Shown here piece after piece: positions 22,606-30,250 of a stretch of DNA of 32,961 nt. A model generated the notes under the pieces. It was not told where the DNA came from, ran no database searches, and saw only the letters and a list, made by a program, of their open reading frames with translations. Source of the stretch: Mannheimia indoligenes. GTDB taxonomy: Bacteria > Pseudomonadota > Gammaproteobacteria > Enterobacterales > Pasteurellaceae. How positions within the stretch are numbered: position 1 is the first letter of the stretch; each line of letters opens with the position of its first letter. Where the stretch lies: positions 1 through 32,961 of the forward strand of contig NZ_JBAJJM010000018.1 of the NCBI RefSeq assembly GCF_036880405.1, written 5' to 3'. The position numbers and the translations under genes were made by a program.

Positions 22606-23427
22606 TTATTTGCCACGACGACGTACGATGAATTTATCAGTACGTTTATTGTGACGAGTTTTCTTACCTTTGGTTTGAACGCCCCAAGGAGTAACTGGGT
22701 GTTTACCGAAGTTACGACCTTCACCACCACCGTGTGGGTGGTCTACCGGGTTCATCGCAGTACCACGAACAGTTGGACGAATACCTCTCCAACGGTTTGC
22801 ACCTGCTTTACCAAGAACGCGAAGCATATGCTCTGAGTTACCTACTTCACCGATAGTTGCAGTACACTCAGCTAATACTTTACGCATTTCGCCTGAACGA
22901 AGACGTAAAGTTACATAGTTACCTTCACGAGCGATAATTTGTACATATGCACCTGCAGAACGAGCGATTTGACCGCCTTTACCAGGTTTTAATTCCACGT
23001 TGTGAACAGTTGAACCAACTGGAATGTTACGCATAGGTAATGCATTACCTACTTTAATAGGTGCTGAAGCACCAGCTTGAATCGTATCACCAGCAGATAA
23101 CCCTTTTGGTGCTAAGATATAACGGCGTTCACCATCTTTATAAAGAACTAATGCGATATTCGCAGAGCGATTTGGATCGTATTCTAAACGCTCAACAACA
23201 GCTGGAATGTCCAATTTGTTACGTTTGAAGTCAATTAAACGGTAGTGTTGTTTATGACCGCCACCAATGTGACGAGTTGTAATACGACCTAAGTTGTTGC
23301 GACCACCGGTTTTAGATTTAGTATCTAAAAGTGCTGCAAAAGGTTTACCTTTATGTAGCTCAGTGTTCACAACTTTAACTACGTGACGACGACCAGCGGA
23401 GGTCGGCTTACATTTAACGATAGCCAT
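22606..23427 (-). CDS. rplB: 50S ribosomal protein L2
   Basis: Universal protein needed for subunit association and peptidyl transfer. 273 residues. The C-terminal loop NPVDHPHGGGEGRN holds the conserved histidine near the catalytic centre. S10 operon, 18 bases after rplW. Confidence 0.99.
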   Translation of the reverse strand: MAIVKCKPTSAGRRHVVKVVNTELHKGKPFAALLDTKSKTGGRNNLGRITTRHIGGGHKQHYRLIDFKRNKLDIPAVVERLEYDPNRSANIALVLYKDGERRYILAPKGLSAGDTIQAGASAPIKVGNALPMRNIPVGSTVHNVELKPGKGGQIARSAGAYVQIIAREGNYVTLRLRSGEMRKVLAECTATIGEVGNSEHMLRVLGKAGANRWRGIRPTVRGTAMNPVDHPHGGGEGRNFGKHPVTPWGVQTKGKKTRHNKRTDKFIVRRRGK

Positions 23428-23445
23428 TTATATTATCTCCTCTGA

Positions 23446-23751
23446 TTATTCTGCCGCACCTTCAACGAAGTCAAGTGATTGACCTTCTTGAAGAGTTACA
23501 TAAGCTTTTTTCCAGTCACTACGACGACCAACTTTAGCACCACGGCGTTTAGTTTTACCTTTAACCACTACAGTACGTACAGAATCTACTTTTACTTCAA
23601 AAAGTTGTTCAACTGCGTTTGCAATTTCAACTTTGTTTGCATCTAATGCAACTTTGAATACGATAGTATTGCCTTTTTCTGCGTTGTTTGTCGCTTTTTC
23701 AGAGATATGTGGTGCTTTTAACACATTTAGCAAACGTTCTTGTTGAATCAT
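23446..23751 (-). CDS. rplW: 50S ribosomal protein L23
   Basis: Tunnel-exit protein that docks trigger factor and the signal recognition particle. 101 residues, with RRGAKVGRRSDWKKAYVTL. Its ATG overlaps the rplD TGA as ATGA, giving translational coupling. Confidence 0.98.
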   Translation of the reverse strand: MIQQERLLNVLKAPHISEKATNNAEKGNTIVFKVALDANKVEIANAVEQLFEVKVDSVRTVVVKGKTKRRGAKVGRRSDWKKAYVTLQEGQSLDFVEGAAE

Positions 23752-24350
23752 GCTAACATCTCCTCAATTTGTTTCACTGCATCTACAGTAACAACCACTT
23801 TATCGAAAGCGATTAAGCTTACTGGGTCGATACCTTGAACATCACGTACATCAACTTTATATAAGTTGCGTGCTGCTAAGAATAGATTTTCATCTACATT
23901 TGCAGTGATGATAAGAGCGTCAGTTAACGCCATATCTTTTAATTTTTGTGCTAATACTTTAGTTTTTGGTGCATCAATCTCGAATTTCTCAACAACCACT
24001 AAACGGTCTTGACGAACTAATTCAGAAAGAATGCTTTTGATTGCACCACGGTACATTTTTTTGTTCACTTTTTGGCTGTGATCTTGTGGTTTAGCAGCAA
24101 ATGTTACACCACCAGAACGCCAGATTGGTGATTTGATATCACCAGAACGTGCACGACCTGTACCTTTTTGACGCCAAGGTTTTTTACCTGAACCAGACAC
24201 TTCAGCACGAGTTTTTTGAGCACGACTTCCTTGACGAGCACCTGCTGCATAAGCAACAACTACTTGGTGGATTAACGCTTCATTAAACTCACGTCCGAAG
24301 GTAGTTTCAGAAACAGTTAGTGCGTTTGCACCTACAACTTGTAATTCCAT
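23748..24350 (-). CDS. rplD: 50S ribosomal protein L4
   Basis: Lines the exit tunnel with its extended loop (GSGKKPWRQKGTGRARSGDI, about 61-80). In E. coli free L4 also represses the S10 operon through its leader, causing both transcription attenuation and translation block. A structured leader of similar length is present here. 200 residues. Confidence 0.98.
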   Translation of the reverse strand: MELQVVGANALTVSETTFGREFNEALIHQVVVAYAAGARQGSRAQKTRAEVSGSGKKPWRQKGTGRARSGDIKSPIWRSGGVTFAAKPQDHSQKVNKKMYRGAIKSILSELVRQDRLVVVEKFEIDAPKTKVLAQKLKDMALTDALIITANVDENLFLAARNLYKVDVRDVQGIDPVSLIAFDKVVVTVDAVKQIEEMLA

Positions 24351-24365
24351 CTCTATCTCCTAGAC

Positions 24366-24992
24366 TTATGCTTTAACTGCCGGTTTCACGATAACATCAC
24401 CATTAGTTGCACCTGGAACAGCACCTTTAACTAATAGTAATTTACGCTCAACATCTACACGAACAACTTCAAGTGATTGAACGGTTACACGCTCAGCACC
24501 TAAGTGTCCTGCCATTTTTTTACCTTTAAACACACGACCCGGAGTTTGGTTTTGACCAATAGAACCAAGTACACGATGTGATAAAGAGTTACCGTGTGTA
24601 GCATCTTGAGTACGGAAGTTCCAGCGTTTAACACCGCCTTGGAAACCTTTACCTTTCGATGTACCAGTAACGTCAACTTTTTTAACATCTGTGAAGATGT
24701 CAACATTGATTTCTTGACCTAAAGTGAATTCTTCACCTTCAGTACGAAATTCCCATAAACCGCGACCAGCTTCAACACCTGCTTTCACGAAATGACCTGC
24801 TTCTGGTTTAGTTACACGACTTGCTTTTTTAGAGCCAGTAGTAACTTGAATTGCAGAGTAGCCATCGTTTTCAAGGGTTTTAACTTGAGTAACACGGTTG
24901 GCTTCGATTTCGATAACGGTAACTGGAATAGACACGCCGTCTTCAGTGAAAACGCGGGTCATACCAACTTTACGACCGATTAAACCAATCAT
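24366..24992 (-). CDS. rplC: 50S ribosomal protein L3
   Basis: Assembly-initiating protein near the peptidyl-transferase centre. 208 residues, one fewer than E. coli (a deletion near residue 84). Gln149 in GSIGQNQTPG corresponds to the glutamine methylated by PrmB in E. coli. S10 operon, second gene. Confidence 0.98.
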   Translation of the reverse strand: MIGLIGRKVGMTRVFTEDGVSIPVTVIEIEANRVTQVKTLENDGYSAIQVTTGSKKASRVTKPEAGHFVKAGVEAGRGLWEFRTEGEEFTLGQEINVDIFTDVKKVDVTGTSKGKGFQGGVKRWNFRTQDATHGNSLSHRVLGSIGQNQTPGRVFKGKKMAGHLGAERVTVQSLEVVRVDVERKLLLVKGAVPGATNGDVIVKPAVKA

Positions 24993-25017
24993 TGTAATAA
25001 CCTCTTAAAATTCCCAA

Positions 25018-25329
25018 TTAACCTAGACTAATCTGAACGTCAACGCCAGCAGCTAGATCTAAACGCATTAATGCATCAACAGTTTTTTCTGTTGGTTCAA
25101 CAATATCAACTAAACGTTTGTGAGTACGGATTTCATATTGATCACGTGCATCTTTATTCACGTGTGGAGAAATCAATACAGTGAAACGTTCTTTACGAGT
25201 TGGTAAAGGAATTGGACCACGAACTTGTGCACCAGTACGTTTAGCTGTTTCTACGATCTCCGCAGTAGATTGATCGATCAAGCGATGATCAAATGCTTTT
25301 AAGCGGATACGGATTCTTTGGTTCTGCAT
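25018..25329 (-). CDS. rpsJ: 30S ribosomal protein S10 (NusE)
   Basis: Small-subunit protein and, as NusE, an antitermination factor. 103 residues from the ATG at 25329 ([19 protein letters not shown]); the frame remains open upstream through the leader, but the ATG gives the exact family length. GGAG lies about ten bases upstream within GGAGCTC, which can pair with a leader segment. First gene of the S10 operon. Confidence 0.98.
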
Positions 25330-25510
25330 TAGACCAGAGCTCCAATTAAAAAATTTAGCTAATAAAAAAACCAAACTACCACTTAATCAATAGAATAAGG
25401 GAGCTCAGTTAAACCTATGTAGTTCCAAGATTAGGAACATTTTTTACACTACAATATCTGTAATGTCATTTGATAAATGATTACATCAAATGTCTTTAGT
25501 TGCCTAAAGC
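25330..25510 (-). promoter_or_regulatory. S10 operon leader RNA (candidate L4-regulated leader)
   Basis: A leader of about 180 bases between the predicted start and rpsJ, close to the E. coli S10 leader length. Hairpins: CATTTGAT/ATCAAATG (25467-25492), GTTCC/GGAAC (25422-25438), and an imperfect attenuator-like hairpin (25374-25410) followed on the minus strand by GG and seven T (25370-25364). The segment GAGCTCC (25406-25400, minus reading) is complementary to GGAGCTC (25343-25337) containing the rpsJ Shine-Dalgarno sequence. Confidence 0.6.
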
Positions 25511-25516
25511 CAGAAT

Positions 25517-25545
25517 ATAATACTCTTTTCGTTATACTTATGCAA
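25517..25545 (-). promoter_or_regulatory. Promoter of the S10 operon
   Basis: Minus-strand TTGCAT (25545-25540), 17-base spacer, TATTAT (25522-25517). The 25375-25775 gap holds this promoter and leader on the minus strand and the sxy promoter region on the plus strand. A small palindrome, ACTTCA/TGAAGT (25613-25626), lies between them. Confidence 0.78.
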
Positions 25546-25668
25546 GCAGTTTTCACTTTTTTATCTTCTTAACCAATAAATAAAACATTCCAAGATACAC
25601 AACTTCCTAAAAACTTCATTTGAAGTAACTCAAATAAATAGTATTTTTAAATTTTTTTATTCCAACTT

Positions 25669-25684
25669 TTCGAGCCACTTCACA
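25669..25684 (+). promoter_or_regulatory. Candidate CRP site upstream of sxy
   Basis: TTCGA-N6-TCACA. The right half is a perfect CRP half-site; the left half has C in place of T at the third core position, as in the CRP-S (Sxy-dependent) class. Its centre is about 60 bases upstream of a start predicted from TTGTTG (25699-25704), 18 bases, TATTTA (25723-25728). Confidence 0.45.
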
Positions 25685-25775
25685 AATCTAAAAAATCCTT
25701 GTTGAAATTTAATTCATAACAGTATTTATTATTCATAAACCTAATAATTACATAAACTTATACTGAGGTACATAT

Positions 25776-26429
25776 ATGCGAACAATCAATGAAATTAAAC
25801 AAGAAATCTCCCCTATATTCGAGCCTATTCTGAAAGAATTTCGGATAAAAACTTACTTCTCTTATTATGCTATTTTCAAGAATAACCTAATGATTGCGTT
25901 GTATCAAAATGGAGCAACTTACTTGCGTATTTCCCAAAAAGATATGCCATATATAAGCAACTACCCTGGAACATACAATCTATCTGACGATAAAATAGGA
26001 TTACAAAGTAGGAAGTTCTGTTTTATTCCAAATACTATTTTAGCTAACTCATCACAGTTTAGTTCACTGATTCACTCTACTCTAGATGAATTACTATCTG
26101 AAAAGCAAAAAATAGATAATAAACGTTCAACTCAAATCCGTACTTTACCTAATATGAACCTAAAGTTAGAAAGAATGCTGAAAAAAGTAGGTATCTCTTC
26201 AATACAAGACTTTGCTGAAACAGGCTATATTTCAGCATTTATTAAGCTGGTTATGCAAGGTTTTGACGCTACTGAAGATTTACTATTTAAACTCAATGGA
26301 GCATTAAACCATCAATATATCTACACCTTTACAGAAGAGCAAAAACGAGAATTAATGCAAGAAGCTAATGAAGCCCTATATGCCTTCGGCTTAAGAAAAA
26401 GATTTAACACCAATCATTTAATAATGTGA
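25776..26429 (+). CDS. sxy: Competence regulator Sxy/TfoX
   Basis: Acts with CRP to switch on natural-competence genes at CRP-S promoters. 217 residues, the same length as H. influenzae Sxy. N-terminal TfoX domain (about 10-105; SYYAIFKNNLMIALYQNGATYL written as two blocks, SYYAIFKN and MIALYQNGATYLRI) and C-terminal TfoX domain (about 120-210) with LPNMNLKLERMLKKVGISS. GAGG lies about ten bases before the ATG. Its predicted leader is about 40 bases. It fits the many uptake sequences in the window. Divergent from rpsJ. Confidence 0.9.
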   Translation: MRTINEIKQEISPIFEPILKEFRIKTYFSYYAIFKNNLMIALYQNGATYLRISQKDMPYISNYPGTYNLSDDKIGLQSRKFCFIPNTILANSSQFSSLIHSTLDELLSEKQKIDNKRSTQIRTLPNMNLKLERMLKKVGISSIQDFAETGYISAFIKLVMQGFDATEDLLFKLNGALNHQYIYTFTEEQKRELMQEANEALYAFGLRKRFNTNHLIM

Positions 26430-26440
26430 TCCACATCATA
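26425..26440. promoter_or_regulatory. Candidate CRP site at end of sxy, ahead of fumC
   Basis: TGTGA-N6-TCATA, nine of ten consensus core bases. It overlaps the sxy TGA stop codon and lies about 140 bases upstream of fumC. It could serve fumC or be a chance match. Confidence 0.4.
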
Positions 26441-26459
26441 AAATAGTCAAAAAACCAAT

Positions 26460-26494
26460 AAGGAATTGCTTTTGTTAGTTCCTTTCTTTTTCCT
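26460..26494 (+). terminator. Probable terminator after sxy
   Basis: AAGGAA (26460-26465) pairs with TTCCTT (26479-26484) across a 13-base loop, followed by a T/C-rich tail. The stem is short. Confidence 0.5.
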
Positions 26495-26571
26495 TTCTAT
26501 GCTAGTATTTACCATACCTCTAAATAACTAGAGCTTATTGATTTTAACTTTTTAAAAATTAGGAGTAAACA

Positions 26572-27966
26572 ATGACATTCCGTATCGAAAAAGACACAAT
26601 GGGCGAAGTACAAGTTCCTGCTGATAAATATTGGGCGGCACAAACAGAACGTTCACGTAATAATTTCAAAATCGGACCTGAAGCCTCAATGCCTGCTGAA
26701 ATTATTGAAGCCTTTGGTTATCTGAAAAAAGCGGCTGCTTATGCGAACCACGATTTGGATGTACTAGCGGTCGAAAAACGGGATTTAATTGCAAAAGCCT
26801 GTGATGAGATTTTAGCAAACAAATTAGACGATCAATTCCCACTGGTAATCTGGCAAACGGGTTCCGGCACGCAATCTAATATGAACGTGAATGAAGTAGT
26901 GGCAAACCGTGCTCACGTTATTAATGGTGGCAAACTAGGCGAGAAATCAATTATTCACCCGAATGACGATGTAAACAAATCTCAATCATCTAACGACACC
27001 TACCCAACTGCAATGCACATTGCCGCATATAAAAAAGTAGTTGAGCACACCCTTCCTTGTGTAAAACGATTACAAAAAACGTTAGCAGAAAAAGCAGAAG
27101 CTTTTAAAGATGTAGTAAAAATCGGTCGTACACACTTAATGGATGCCACCCCACTTACACTCGGTCAAGAGTTCTCTGCTTATGCGGCTCAATTAGCCTT
27201 TGGCATTAAAGCATTAGAAAACACCTTGCCACACCTTCGTGAACTTGCATTGGGCGGCACGGCGGTAGGTACCGGTTTAAATACACCGAAAGGCTATGAT
27301 GTTCTTGTTGCTGAATATATTGCGAAGTTTACCGGTTTACCATTCGTAACCGCACAAAACAAATTTGAAGCCCTAGCTACCCACGATGCGATTGTAGAAA
27401 CGCACGGTGCGTTAAAACAGCTTGCAGTATCGCTCTATAAAATCGCTAACGATGTTCGCTTACTCGCTTCAGGTCCGCGTTCAGGTATCGGCGAAATCTT
27501 AATTCCTGAAAACGAGCCAGGCTCATCTATTATGCCGGGTAAAGTAAACCCAACCCAATGCGAAGCAATGACAATGGTTTGTGCTCAAGTGTTAGGCAAC
27601 GATGTAACCATCTCGTTCGCTGGCACACAAGGTCATTTCCAGCTGAATGTGTATAAACCTGTGATGGCGTACAACTTCTTACAATCTGCTCAATTACTGG
27701 GCGATGCGTGCGTATCGTTTGACGAACACTGTGCGGTAGGTATTGAGCCAAACTACCCTCGCATTAAACAACAGCTCGACCAATCATTAATGCTCGTTAC
27801 TGCATTAAATACTCATATCGGCTATGAAAATGCAGCGAAAATCGCTAAAACCGCCCACAAAAACGGCACAACCTTAAAAGAGGAAGCGATTAACTTAGGT
27901 TTAGTTACTGCTGAACAATTCGATGAATGGGTTCGACCGGAAGATATGGTTGGCAGTTTAAAATAA
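26572..27966 (+). CDS. fumC: Class II fumarate hydratase FumC
   Basis: Iron-independent fumarase interconverting fumarate and malate in the TCA cycle. 464 residues. Opening MTFRIEKDTMGEVQVP, then QTGSGTQSNMN, the IGRTHLMDATPLTLGQE block with the substrate histidine, and the superfamily signature GSSIMPGKVNP with the catalytic serine. AGGAG precedes the ATG. It stands alone, between the sxy terminator and a strong terminator of its own. Confidence 0.98.
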   Translation: MTFRIEKDTMGEVQVPADKYWAAQTERSRNNFKIGPEASMPAEIIEAFGYLKKAAAYANHDLDVLAVEKRDLIAKACDEILANKLDDQFPLVIWQTGSGTQSNMNVNEVVANRAHVINGGKLGEKSIIHPNDDVNKSQSSNDTYPTAMHIAAYKKVVEHTLPCVKRLQKTLAEKAEAFKDVVKIGRTHLMDATPLTLGQEFSAYAAQLAFGIKALENTLPHLRELALGGTAVGTGLNTPKGYDVLVAEYIAKFTGLPFVTAQNKFEALATHDAIVETHGALKQLAVSLYKIANDVRLLASGPRSGIGEILIPENEPGSSIMPGKVNPTQCEAMTMVCAQVLGNDVTISFAGTQGHFQLNVYKPVMAYNFLQSAQLLGDACVSFDEHCAVGIEPNYPRIKQQLDQSLMLVTALNTHIGYENAAKIAKTAHKNGTTLKEEAINLGLVTAEQFDEWVRPEDMVGSLK

Positions 27967-27988
27967 ACTGAAAATGCTATAACGTTAT

Positions 27989-28026
27989 TTACACCTCAAT
28001 CTATTAAGATTGGGGTGTAATTTTTT
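27989..28026 (+). terminator. Intrinsic terminator after fumC
   Basis: TTACACCTCAATCT (27989-28002) pairs with AGATTGGGGTGTAA (28007-28020), one G-T pair, loop ATTA, then six T. Confidence 0.92.
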
Positions 28027-28084
28027 ATAGATAGGGCGATTATTTTGTTTTAGAATGAAGCATCTTTTTTAAATGGAAAAAGCA

Positions 28085-28195
28085 ATGAAAAAACTACTTT
28101 TAATCACTTTAGTGGCGACCTTAGGCTTGAGTGCCTGTGGTGTAAAAGGTCCTCTTTACTTCCCTGAGCCGGCACCAAAACACGAACAAAAATAA
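28085..28195 (+). CDS. lptM: Small LptM (YifL)-like lipoprotein
   Basis: 36-residue precursor MKKLLLITLVATLGLSACGV continuing KGPLYFPEPAPKHEQK. The lipobox LSAC puts the lipidated cysteine at 18, leaving a mature peptide of 19 residues whose KGPLYFP core is the family signature. In E. coli LptM helps LptD fold and form its disulfides during outer-membrane LPS transporter assembly. An in-frame ATG four codons upstream (28073) is possible but spoils the signal-peptide start. It is directly upstream of lysA. Confidence 0.9.
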   Translation: MKKLLLITLVATLGLSACGVKGPLYFPEPAPKHEQK

Positions 28196-28199
28196 GACT

Positions 28200-28244
28200 A
28201 CAAGCGATCGTTTTTGCAAAATTTTTTACAAAAACGACCGCTTG
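28200..28244. terminator. Degenerate uptake-sequence palindrome, terminator-like
   Basis: CAAGCGATCGTTTTTG (28201-28216) pairs with CAAAAACGACCGCTTG (28229-28244) with one mismatch: the left arm has A where the uptake core has G. Loop rich in A/T. It lies five bases past lptM and 39 bases before lysA. Confidence 0.7.
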
Positions 28245-28283
28245 CTCTTTCCTTTTCTAATAAAAAAACACAACGGAATTTCA

Positions 28284-29534
28284 ATGAATCACTTTGAGTA
28301 TAAAAACAATCAACTTTTTGCCGAAGATGTCGCAATTAGCGATATTATCAAGCAGCACGATACACCTGCTTATATTTACTCTCGAGCGACACTTGAACGC
28401 CATTGGCACGCTTTCAACAATGCCTTTGGCTCGCACCCGCATTTAGTTTGCTTTGCGGTAAAATCAAACTCAAACATTGCCTTACTTAACGTGATGGCAA
28501 GATTAGGCTCTGGCTTTGATATTGTCTCTCAAGGTGAACTTGAACGTGTGCTTGCCGCTGGTGGCGACCCTGCAAAAGTGGTTTTCTCCGGTGTAGCAAA
28601 ATCTCATATCGAAATCAAACGTGCGTTAGAAGTAGGCATTCGTTGCTTCAATATTGAATCTATTTCCGAACTGCATCGCATTAACGAAGTGGCTGGTCAA
28701 TTAGGCAAAGTTGCTCCAATTTCCCTGCGTGTAAACCCTGATGTAGATGCCCACACCCATCCTTATATCTCAACGGGGCTAAAAGAAAACAAATTTGGCG
28801 TGAGTGTAACCCAAGCTCGTGAGGTTTACCGTTTGGCAAAAACCTTACCAAATGTGAAAATCACAGGAATGGATTGCCACATCGGCTCGCAATTAACCGA
28901 GTTACAACCGTTCTTAGATGCAACGGATCGCTTAATTATCTTAATGGAGCAACTTCGTGAAGATGGTATTGAGCTACATCACCTAGACTTAGGCGGTGGC
29001 TTAGGTGTGCCTTACAACGGCGAAGAACCTCCACACCCAACAGAATACGCTAAAGCATTATTAGAAAAACTCAAAAGTTACGAAAACCTAGAAATTATTA
29101 TTGAGCCGGGTCGTGCTATCACTGCCAATGCAGGTATTTTAGTCACTAAAGTAGAATATCTGAAACAGAATGAAGATCGCAATTTCGCTATTGTGGATAC
29201 AGGTATGAACGATATGATTCGACCTGCCCTTTATGAAGCCTATATGCAAATTACCGAAGTGGATAAAACGCTTAATCGCCAAACCGCTATTTATGACGTA
29301 GTAGGTCCAATCTGCGAAACCTCCGATTTCTTAGGCAAGCAGAGAGAACTCGCAATTGCAGAAGGCGATTTAATCGCAGTGCGTTCTGCCGGAGCTTACG
29401 GTGCGGCAATGTCTTCCACCTATAACTCTCGCCCGCAAGCGGCGGAAATTATGGTAGATGGCAATCAAGCCCATCTCATTAAAGCCCGTGCAAGTTTTGC
29501 CGATTTATGGCGTTTGGAAAAATTACTCCCTTAA
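28284..29534 (+). CDS. lysA: Diaminopimelate decarboxylase LysA
   Basis: PLP-dependent decarboxylation of meso-diaminopimelate to lysine, the final step of the pathway. 416 residues from the ATG at 28284 (MNHFEYKNNQLFAEDV); the frame extends upstream into the uptake palindrome but only from a TTG. The PLP lysine is Lys60 in FAVKSNSN; the phosphate-binding GGGLGVPY and the active-site Cys-Glu pair in GPICETSDFL are present. Alanine-racemase-like barrel plus C-terminal beta domain. Confidence 0.97.
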   Translation: MNHFEYKNNQLFAEDVAISDIIKQHDTPAYIYSRATLERHWHAFNNAFGSHPHLVCFAVKSNSNIALLNVMARLGSGFDIVSQGELERVLAAGGDPAKVVFSGVAKSHIEIKRALEVGIRCFNIESISELHRINEVAGQLGKVAPISLRVNPDVDAHTHPYISTGLKENKFGVSVTQAREVYRLAKTLPNVKITGMDCHIGSQLTELQPFLDATDRLIILMEQLREDGIELHHLDLGGGLGVPYNGEEPPHPTEYAKALLEKLKSYENLEIIIEPGRAITANAGILVTKVEYLKQNEDRNFAIVDTGMNDMIRPALYEAYMQITEVDKTLNRQTAIYDVVGPICETSDFLGKQRELAIAEGDLIAVRSAGAYGAAMSSTYNSRPQAAEIMVDGNQAHLIKARASFADLWRLEKLLP

Positions 29535-29550
29535 TTCAGAGGAAATAAAA

Positions 29551-30180
29551 ATGAAATTATATGGTTTAGTTGGTGCTTGTTCATTCGTACCACACGTTGC
29601 GTTAGAATGGGTAAAACTGCACGCCAATCAAGATTACGAATTTCAAGCGGTAAGCCGTGAATTTATTAAAACACCTGAGTTTTTAGCATTAAACCCACGT
29701 GGTGCCGTACCGCTATTGGTTGATGGTGATTTAGTGCTTTCACAAAACCAAGCAATTGTTCACTATTTAGATGAACTTTATCCCGATGCAAAACTTTTCG
29801 GCAGTAAAACCGCTCGTGATAAAGCAAAAGCGGCTCGCTGGTTAGCTTATTTTAATGCCGATGTACATAAATCATTCGTGCCACTTTTCCGCTTACCTAG
29901 CTATGCCGAAGGCAATGATGAATTAATTAAAACCATTCGCCAGCAAGCTGCTGAGCAGATTTTAGATCAACTTGCCACAGCCAATGAACATTTAGAAAAT
30001 CACATTTTCTTTGGTGAAAGCATTTCCGTTGCTGATGTGTATCTTTATATTATGCTCAATTGGTGCCGTCGCTTAGGCTTAGACTTCTCTCACCTTTCAC
30101 AACTTTCTGCCTTTATGCAACGCGTTGAAGCAGATAAGGGAGTAGATAATGTGCGTGAGCAAGAAGGCTTAAAAGACTAA
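29551..30180 (+). CDS. gstA: Beta-class glutathione S-transferase
   Basis: 209 residues. Thioredoxin-fold N-terminal domain with Cys10 (VGACSFVPH) and helical C-terminal domain with His106 (ADVHKSFVPLFR); these two residues mark bacterial beta-class enzymes such as E. coli GstA. NPRGAVPLLVDGD contains the cis-proline. It probably conjugates or reduces small electrophiles with glutathione; natural substrate unknown. The start is the ATG at 29551 after GAGG, 16 bases past lysA, so it is probably cotranscribed with lysA. Confidence 0.9.
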   Translation: MKLYGLVGACSFVPHVALEWVKLHANQDYEFQAVSREFIKTPEFLALNPRGAVPLLVDGDLVLSQNQAIVHYLDELYPDAKLFGSKTARDKAKAARWLAYFNADVHKSFVPLFRLPSYAEGNDELIKTIRQQAAEQILDQLATANEHLENHIFFGESISVADVYLYIMLNWCRRLGLDFSHLSQLSAFMQRVEADKGVDNVREQEGLKD

Positions 30181-30197
30181 TTCTCGAATTACCATTT

Positions 30198-30240
30198 AAG
30201 ACGGTAGATTTTATGTTAAAATCTACCGTCTTTTATTTTT
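30198..30240 (+). terminator. Strong terminator between gst and tldD
   Basis: AAGACGGTAGATTTTA (30198-30213) and its exact complement (30217-30232) form a 16-bp stem with loop TGT and a T-rich tail to 30240. The tail ends ten bases before the tldD ATG. The loop and right arm contain TGTTAAAAT (30214-30222), an extended -10 pattern. Confidence 0.92.
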
Positions 30241-30250
30241 AGGAATCACA

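Noticed and set aside
25613..25626. ACTTCA/TGAAGT palindrome between the S10 and sxy promoters
   Set aside because: Too short to separate from chance in A/T-rich DNA; no known operator fits.
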